The notes under the pieces were generated by a model that was given only the letters and a program-made list of their open reading frames with translations, searched no databases and was not told the origin of the DNA. A stretch of 5,290 nucleotides of DNA from Phycisphaerae bacterium (lineage in GTDB: Bacteria; Planctomycetota; Phycisphaerae; Phycisphaerales; SM1A02), in the NCBI GenBank assembly GCA_016873355.1, contig VGXK01000171.1, forward strand, positions 1 through 5,290. The letters are read 5' to 3'. This document shows positions 1-3,640 of this stretch, one piece after another. The position numbers were made by a program, and so were the translations under genes. The first letter of the stretch is position 1, and every line of letters begins with the position of its first letter.

Positions 1-121
1 TGAAGCACTTCGTCTCGGCGGCGCCGAGCGGGAGCTCCAGGTGATCGCACATGGCCTGCGCGAGCGCCTGCCCCGTGGTGCCCGCGAAGATCTTGAGCGA
101 GTTGCGGTCGGCGGCGCTCAT
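1..121 (-). CDS. prs: Ribose-phosphate pyrophosphokinase (PRPP synthetase), N-terminal fragment
   Basis: Only the first 40 codons are inside the window; the rest lies beyond base 1. The family makes 5-phosphoribosyl-1-diphosphate from ribose 5-phosphate and ATP in the cytosol, for purine, pyrimidine, histidine, tryptophan and NAD synthesis. Translation from the ATG at 121 gives a short N-terminal leader (MSAADRNS), then LKIFAGTTGQALAQAM and CDHLELPLGAAETKCF. This matches the conserved Prs start: a K-I-F-A-G strand, a helix with L-A-x-x-x, then a L-x-L-P-L-G turn followed by E. The start is well supported by a GGAGG Shine-Dalgarno (plus-strand cctcc at 129-133), 7 bases before the ATG. The ATG overlaps the stop of the upstream GlmU-like gene as ATGA, so the two are probably translationally coupled. 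The glmU-prs order is common in bacteria. The active-site loops (PRPP-binding and flexible loops) are outside the window, so function rests on the N-terminal match and the gene order. Confidence 0.9.
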   Translation of the reverse strand, partial: MSAADRNSLKIFAGTTGQALAQAMCDHLELPLGAAETKCF

Positions 122-1047
122 GGTCGGGCCTCCGTGCGTGCGGCGGTGAACGGTGCGGCGCCGGTCGGCGAACTCGCGCCGGCACCGGCGCTCGCATTCG
201 CGGAAGCGCCGGCGCTCCTGGCGAGTCGCGCGCGAAGCAGACCGTCGACCTCCGCAAGCTGCGCGGGCGTGTTGATGCTCAGCACGTCCTCCGGAGGAAC
301 GGCGTCGACCACGGCGACGAGCTTGCCGTCCTTGCCGAGCAGCGTGAAGACATCCGTGATGTAGTACTCGCGCGCGGCGTTCGTGTTCGTCACGCGCGTG
401 AGCGCGTCGAAGAGTGCCGCGGTGTCGAAGCAGTAATAGCTTGGATTCACCTCACGAAGCGCGCGGATCTCGGGCGTCGCGTCGCGCTCTTCCACGATGC
501 GATCGAGCGCGCCGTCGGCGCGTCGAAGCACGCGACCGTAGCCGCCTGGATCGGGAATCACGCTGGTGGCAAGCGTGGCGGCGGCTCGCTTGGAGCGATG
601 CGCCGTCAGCAGTTCGTTGAGCGTGGCGGTGCGAATGAGCGGGCCGTCGCCGCCGAGCACCAGCGTTTCGCGACCGAGCCTTCCCGCCGCAAGGAGCGGC
701 CGCGCCTGGTCCACCGCGTGGCCGGTGCCGAGCTGCGGATCCTGGATCACGAATTCGATCTGCGGCGCGCCGCTCGACGCCGACGCTCCGCGCGTCGAAG
801 AAGCCCCGCGCGGGGGCGCATAGTTCCTGAAACCTTCGCGAACGACGTCGGCGCCGTGCCCGACGATGAGCACCACCGGCGACGCGCCCGCTTCAAGACA
901 CGCGTCGACGACCCAATGCACCATTGGTCGGCCGCACACCGGGTGCATCACCTTGGGCAGGTCGCTGCCCATGCGCGTGCCCTTGCCTGCGGCCATGATC
1001 ACGGCCGAGGGTGCCGAAGCGTTGCGTTGGTTCATTGATGCGGTCAC
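118..1047 (-). CDS. GlmU-like nucleotidyltransferase (pyrophosphorylase domain only)
   Basis: A 309-residue NTP transferase, closest by motif to the N-terminal half of GlmU, which joins GlcNAc-1-phosphate to UTP to give UDP-GlcNAc for peptidoglycan. Motifs seen: signature AAGKGTRM (residues 19-26) with the LPKVMHP lysine (K32); QLGTGHAV (105-112), the uridine-binding stretch; GGDGPLI (132-138), a GDVPLI-type metal-binding turn with D134; GYGRVLR (169-175); IVEERDAT (184-191); EVNPSYYCFD (199-208); NAAREYYITDVF (223-234), like the family's EYYLTD. The protein ends shortly after SINTPAQLAEVD, where full GlmU (about 450 residues) continues into the left-handed beta-helix acetyltransferase, which is absent. 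Residues 79-94 and 278-309 are low-complexity Ala/Ser/Gly/Thr stretches. The start is uncertain: GTG at 1047 is used here, but ATG at 1035 (305 residues) is equally good and neither has a clear Shine-Dalgarno. It lies between tRNA-Gln and prs on the same strand. UTP/GlcNAc-1-P is the likeliest substrate pair; another sugar phosphate is possible. Confidence 0.9.
   Translation of the reverse strand: MTASMNQRNASAPSAVIMAAGKGTRMGSDLPKVMHPVCGRPMVHWVVDACLEAGASPVVLIVGHGADVVREGFRNYAPPRGASSTRGASASSGAPQIEFVIQDPQLGTGHAVDQARPLLAAGRLGRETLVLGGDGPLIRTATLNELLTAHRSKRAAATLATSVIPDPGGYGRVLRRADGALDRIVEERDATPEIRALREVNPSYYCFDTAALFDALTRVTNTNAAREYYITDVFTLLGKDGKLVAVVDAVPPEDVLSINTPAQLAEVDGLLRARLARSAGASANASAGAGASSPTGAAPFTAARTEARP
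129..133 (-). promoter_or_regulatory. Shine-Dalgarno of prs
   Basis: The plus-strand cctcc reads GGAGG on the minus strand. It lies 7 bases upstream of the ATG at 121, inside the alanine-rich tail of the preceding gene. It fixes the prs start and shows that prs can recruit ribosomes itself despite the ATGA overlap. Confidence 0.75.
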
Positions 1048-1055
1048 GGGTGAAG

Positions 1056-1071
1056 CGGCGCGAAGGCGCCG
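1056..1071 (-). other. 6-bp GC hairpin between tRNA-Gln and the GlmU-like gene
   Basis: CGGCGC (1056-1061) and GCGCCG (1066-1071) are perfect inverted repeats around a 4-base loop. In a transcript running from the tRNA into the GlmU-like gene, this hairpin sits between the tRNA 3' end and the start codon, ending 8 bases before the GTG at 1047. No U-run follows, so it does not look like an intrinsic terminator. It could help tRNA 3' processing or limit access to the start. It could also be a chance result of the high GC content. Confidence 0.35.
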
Positions 1072-1111
1072 TGAGCGTCGTGCGTGTGCGTCGCGATCGA
1101 ATCGCCGCCAA

Positions 1112-1182
1112 TTGGCCCGCCTGGATTCGAACCAGGACTCTGAGAACCAAAATCTCGTGTGCTACCGTTACACCACGGGCCA
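1112..1182 (-). tRNA. tRNA-Gln (anticodon UUG)
   Basis: The minus strand folds into a 71-base cloverleaf. The acceptor stem is TGGCCCG/CGGGCCA, perfectly paired, with discriminator A at 1112. The D arm is GTGT/GCAC around AACGGTA. The anticodon arm is CGAGA/TCTCA around the loop TTTTGGT, giving anticodon TTG after T33, which reads CAA (Gln). The variable region is GAGT. The T arm is CCTGG/CCAGG around the standard TTCGAAT loop. The weak U1-A72 end pair and the UUG anticodon both agree with a glutamine tRNA. The 3' CCA is not encoded (the discriminator is followed by TTG), so CCA-adding enzyme is needed. The outermost anticodon-stem pair (27-43) is a C-A mismatch. The gene lies 64 bases upstream of the GlmU-like gene on the same strand and is probably transcribed with it. 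Confidence 0.94.
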
Positions 1183-1633
1183 GCGCTGGCGACCGAGCGA
1201 CGGGGGCGCAATGGGCGAGTGAACGACCTGTGAGCGGACGAAGTCCCTCATTGGCGCCCGGCGCGATCCTACTCAGGTGAGCGGGGGATCGAGGCGGGAC
1301 GCGAACCCTGTTCAACGCGGAACAGGGACCGTCCCTGCCGCGGCAAAGCCTCCCGAGGCGAGAGCACCGATCAGCCGCGATCCGGTGCCCCATGCGGCGC
1401 CGGTCGTCGAATGCGAAGGGCGGCCGAAGCCGCTCCGTTCCGCACGCGTCGATCCGTCACCGACGGCCCCATTCGGGGGAGGGACGGAAATGGTACCGAC
1501 GCCTTCGACGCGAAGCAACCATCGGGGCGGCGAGCAGAGCGCGATGTCGTCCCGGCGCGGCCGCGGACCCTGCTCGGGGCCGATGGATCGATGACGCTGC
1601 GTTCCATGGGAGCGGTTCGCGCGCAGCCGCGAA
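1183..1633. other. 451-bp region without a supported gene; several short hairpins
   Basis: It lies upstream of tRNA-Gln and downstream of ppk2 (both minus), so it should hold the end of the ppk2 transcript and the promoter of the tRNA operon. Short open frames exist on both strands, but none has recognisable motifs or a ribosome site. Visible inverted repeats: 1306-1327 (8-bp perfect stem), 1323-1337 (7-bp perfect stem), 1382-1403 (8-bp stem with one G-T pair, 6-base loop), 1454-1466 (CCGTC/GACGG), 1467-1478 (CCCC/GGGG) and 1503-1515 (CTTCG/CGAAG). The only -10-like hexamer I see for the tRNA is TAGGAT on the minus strand (1266-1271), with no convincing -35. No U-tract terminator is visible. 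Confidence 0.6.
1306..1337. repeat. Three-armed inverted repeat (two overlapping palindromes)
   Basis: Arm 1 is CCCTGTTC (1306-1313), arm 2 is GAACAGGGAC (1320-1329) and arm 3 is GTCCCTG (1331-1337). Arm 2 pairs perfectly with arm 1 over 8 bp around a 6-base loop. It also pairs with arm 3 over 7 bp around a single central base, so the two hairpins exclude each other. The core GGGACCGTCCC resembles the GGGAC-N-GTCCC palindromes found as dispersed elements in some bacterial genomes. That similarity is from memory. Only one copy is in the window, so whether it is dispersed cannot be judged here. Confidence 0.55.
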
Positions 1634-1635
1634 TC
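1614..1635 (-). terminator. Weak hairpin at the 3' end of ppk2
   Basis: GGTTCGCG (1614-1621) and CGCGAATC (1628-1635) form an 8-position inverted repeat, imperfect at one position, around a 6-base loop. It overlaps the ppk2 stop codon at 1634-1636. In the ppk2 transcript one position is an A-C mismatch and no U-run follows, so intrinsic termination is doubtful. It may protect the 3' end or be chance. Confidence 0.2.
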
Positions 1636-2587
1636 ACTTCGCTTGGGGCGTCAACCGTCCTCTCGCGTCCTTCAGCTCCTTCCGCTTCGCGTCGCTCACG
1701 GTCGGGAACTTCAGGTCGAGGCCGTTGAGCGCGTCGAGGATTGCCGCGGCCACGACCACGCGCGCGTACCACTTGTTGTCGGCGGGCACCACGTACCACG
1801 GGGCGGAACGGGTGGCGGTCCGGCCGATCGCGTCCTCGTAGGCGCGCTGGTACTCGTCCCACCGCTCGCGCTCGCGGATGTCGCTCATCGAGAACTTCCA
1901 GTTCTTGTCCGGGTTGTCCAGGCGCTCGAGAAACCGCCTGCGCTGCTCCTCCTTGCTCAGGTGAAGGAAGAACTTCCGCACCACGATTCCGTTGTGCCCC
2001 AGGTAGCGCTCGAACGAGCGGATGTCGCGGCAGCGATCGCGCCAGATGCGGTTGCCGTCGCCGCGCTTCGCGCCCATGCAGCGATCGGGAAGCCGCTGCG
2101 CCTCGAGCAGTTCGGGATGCACTCGCACCACGAGCACCTCCTCGTACCAGCTCCGGTTGAAGATGCCGATGCGCCCGCGCTCGGGCAGATGCTTCATGCA
2201 GCGCCAGAGGTAGTCGTGATCGAGATCCTCGGAACTCGGGGCCTTGAACGACGCCACCTGGCAGCCCTGCGGATTCACGCCGCTCATCACGTGCTTGATG
2301 GCGCCGTCCTTGCCGGCCGCGTCCATGGCCTGGAAGATCAGGAGCAGCGCGTTGCGATTGTCCGCATAGAGCCGCTCCTGCATCGCCGAAAGCAGCGCCA
2401 CGCCGGTCTTGAGCGCCTGCTTGGCGCGAGGCTTGTCCTCCCGTTGGAGCTCGCCGGTGTCGGCCGGATCGTGATCGGAGAGTCGGAACGAGTCGCCGTC
2501 CGTGACGCGATGACGCCGCGAGATGCGGCGCGCCAGTTTCATCGCCTGCTTCAAGTCGATCTTCTCGCCGTTCACGCGCTCGATCAT
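1634..2587 (-). CDS. ppk2: Polyphosphate kinase 2 (PPK2 family polyphosphate:nucleotide phosphotransferase)
   Basis: A 317-residue soluble kinase that moves phosphate between inorganic polyphosphate and nucleotides. Class III members phosphorylate both NMPs and NDPs from polyphosphate. Motifs in order: Walker A AMDAAGKDG (87-95) with catalytic D89 and K93; SGVNPQGCQVASFK (102-115); DHDYLWR (123-129), where the family has basic residues contacting polyphosphate; Walker B-type strand IGIFNRSWYEEVLVVRVHP (140-158), with NRS rather than DRS, which points to class III; lid helix IRSFERYLGHNG (189-200); then LDNPDKNWKFS (223-233), DEYQRAYEDAI (244-254) and APWYVVPADNKWYARV (262-277). The length is slightly above the roughly 260-300 usual, because of an N-terminal segment before residue 45. 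The start ATG at 2587 has GAGGA 6 bases upstream (plus strand 2594-2598). The frame stays open far upstream, but that part is antisense to sdhC and has no family motifs. The gene is transcribed away from the divergent sdh operon. Whether it acts as nucleotide kinase or polyphosphate maker in vivo cannot be read from sequence. Confidence 0.96.
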   Translation of the reverse strand: MIERVNGEKIDLKQAMKLARRISRRHRVTDGDSFRLSDHDPADTGELQREDKPRAKQALKTGVALLSAMQERLYADNRNALLLIFQAMDAAGKDGAIKHVMSGVNPQGCQVASFKAPSSEDLDHDYLWRCMKHLPERGRIGIFNRSWYEEVLVVRVHPELLEAQRLPDRCMGAKRGDGNRIWRDRCRDIRSFERYLGHNGIVVRKFFLHLSKEEQRRRFLERLDNPDKNWKFSMSDIRERERWDEYQRAYEDAIGRTATRSAPWYVVPADNKWYARVVVAAAILDALNGLDLKFPTVSDAKRKELKDARGRLTPQAK

Positions 2588-2794
2588 GCGTCGTCCTCGC
2601 GGACGCGGGCATTGTCGCAGAGTTCGTGCGCGTCGGCGAGCGCGGTCCGAGCGTTGCAGCCCGCGCTCCGATCGCGGATCTCGCATCGATCGCGAAACGC
2701 GCTCCGGTCGCGGAACTCGCATCGATCGCCCCACCGCGGCGACCGCGCGTTGTATCATCCGCGACCCCCTTCGATCGGCGAACGAGAACGCTCC
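2588..2794. promoter_or_regulatory. Divergent intergenic region between ppk2 and the sdh operon
   Basis: 207 bp between two divergent starts, so it should carry the promoters of both. On the ppk2 side there is a good Shine-Dalgarno (GAGGA, 2594-2598) and a weak -10-like GACAAT on the minus strand (2611-2616). On the sdh side TATCAT (2753-2758) is a plausible -10, about 37 bases before the sdhC start, but no -35 consensus lies at the right distance. The stretch before the sdhC ATG is GA-rich (gaacgagaac) without a strong Shine-Dalgarno. The centre is occupied by the tandem repeat listed separately. Confidence 0.5.
2662..2729. repeat. Two 32-bp direct repeats, 36-bp period
   Basis: Copy 1 is 2662-2693 and copy 2 is 2698-2729, separated by GAAA. 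They agree at 30 of 32 positions; the differences are A/G at position 10 and T/A at position 18 of the unit. Each copy carries the self-complementary core ATCGAT and ends CTCGCATCGATCGC. A shorter look-alike of the first 13 bases (cgcggtccgagcg) occurs at 2641-2653. The repeat lies about midway between the ppk2 and sdhC starts. It may be a paired regulator-binding site or a simple tandem duplication. Confidence 0.8.
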
Positions 2795-3640
2795 ATGGCG
2801 CGCTCCGACCTTCCACTCCCGCAACTCGAGCTGCCTTCGCTGCGCGGCTTCGGGGAAACGACGCGCCGGGACGCCTGGTGGATTCAGCCGGTCGTCGTCT
2901 TCGGCGTTCTCGCCGCCTTCGTGGTCTACGCCACCTGGGCAGCGTTCCAGGGGAAGAACTACTTCTACGACGGCGGCGGCGCCCACTATCTCTCGCCGTT
3001 CTACTCGCCGCTTCTCTTCGGCCAGCCGAATGAGCCGCGCATCTTCGACGCCGTGAGTCCTGGCTGGTGGCCCGCGTGGCTTCCGTTCTCGCCGGCGCTG
3101 CTCATCCTCGGCGCGCCCGTCGGCTTTCGGATGACGTGCTACTACTACCGCGGCGCCTACTACAAGGCGTTCTGGGGTGATCCGCCGAACTGCGGGGTGG
3201 GCGAGCCGGGCTTCCGCGGCACTCGCTATCGAGGCGAGCGCTGGCTGCCGCTCGTGCTCCAGAACGCGCATCGATACTTCTTCTATCTCGCGGTGATCTT
3301 CATCGGCATCCTGCTCTGGGACGGCATCCGCGCGTTCTTCTTCCACACGGATGAGGGCACGCGATTCGGCATCGGCGTCGGCTCGGTGGTGTTGCTGCTC
3401 AACGCGATCTTCCTCGGCATGTACACCTTCGGCTGCCACTGCGCAAGGCACATCGGCGGCGGGCATGTCGATGAGCCGTCGAAGGCGCCGATCCGCCACG
3501 CGTGCTGGACCTGCGTCACCGCGCTCAACAAGCGGCACATGCTCTGGGCGTGGATCAGCCTGATCTGGGTGGGCTGGTCGGATGTCTACGTGCGGCTCTG
3601 CTGCGCGGGCTCGTTCACCGACTGGCGCGTGGTCTTCTGA
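2795..3640 (+). CDS. sdhC: Succinate dehydrogenase membrane anchor subunit (mycobacterial Sdh1-like)
   Basis: A 281-residue integral membrane protein. It should anchor the succinate dehydrogenase/fumarate reductase catalytic subunits and pass electrons to quinone. Five hydrophobic segments are visible: about 29-51 (WWIQPVVVFGVLAAFVV), 92-113, 158-182 (YFFYLAVIFIGILLW), 190-212 (SVVLLLNAIFLGMY) and 247-268 (MLWAWISLIWVGW). The pattern and length resemble the single anchor protein of the mycobacterial Sdh1 type, not the three-helix SdhC/SdhD pair. Cys and His residues cluster near helix ends: MTCYYYRGAYY (C115), NCG (C133), FGCHCARHIGGG (C214, H215, C216, H219) and RHACWTC (H235, C237, C240), plus C269-C270. 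The start ATG at 2795 lies just after the intergenic repeat and begins a soluble N-terminal segment. The frame is open upstream but is antisense to ppk2 there. The stop TGA overlaps the sdhA start as TGATG. Family assignment is by recognition and by the adjoining sdhA; quinone site and cofactors are inferred. Confidence 0.92.
   Translation: MARSDLPLPQLELPSLRGFGETTRRDAWWIQPVVVFGVLAAFVVYATWAAFQGKNYFYDGGGAHYLSPFYSPLLFGQPNEPRIFDAVSPGWWPAWLPFSPALLILGAPVGFRMTCYYYRGAYYKAFWGDPPNCGVGEPGFRGTRYRGERWLPLVLQNAHRYFFYLAVIFIGILLWDGIRAFFFHTDEGTRFGIGVGSVVLLLNAIFLGMYTFGCHCARHIGGGHVDEPSKAPIRHACWTCVTALNKRHMLWAWISLIWVGWSDVYVRLCCAGSFTDWRVVF

Noticed and set aside
87..95. Residues 87-95 of PPK2 as an unusual Walker A (AMDAAGKDG in place of GMDAAGKDG)
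   Set aside because: The coordinates here are protein residues, at about bases 2303-2329. Alanine before MDAAGKDG is, as I recall, common in this PPK2 subgroup, so it is not evidence of altered activity.
598..1038. Plus-strand open frames opposite the GlmU-like gene
   Set aside because: They are Arg/Ala-rich, have no motif or ribosome site, and lie fully opposite a well-supported gene.
1277..1594. Possible small genes in the gap (105 residues plus, 68 residues minus)
   Set aside because: Neither has a Shine-Dalgarno, a recognisable domain or plausible protein composition; the region is better explained as non-coding.
2662..2729. CRISPR array
   Set aside because: There are only two repeat copies and they are separated by 4 bases, with no spacer-length unique sequence and no cas genes nearby.
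1643..2794. Upstream extension of the sdhC frame (384 residues on the plus strand)
   Set aside because: It runs antisense through ppk2, which has a full motif set. Long open antisense frames are usual at this GC content.
1371..2816. A 481-residue minus-strand open frame across ppk2 and the gap
   Set aside because: It is an alternate frame of ppk2 with Arg-rich low-complexity sequence and no family motif.
2588..3538. Upstream extension of the ppk2 reading frame (about 317 more residues on the minus strand)
   Set aside because: It is antisense to the sdhC anchor, which has clear membrane and family features. The extension has no PPK2 motif, and a good Shine-Dalgarno marks the ATG at 2587.
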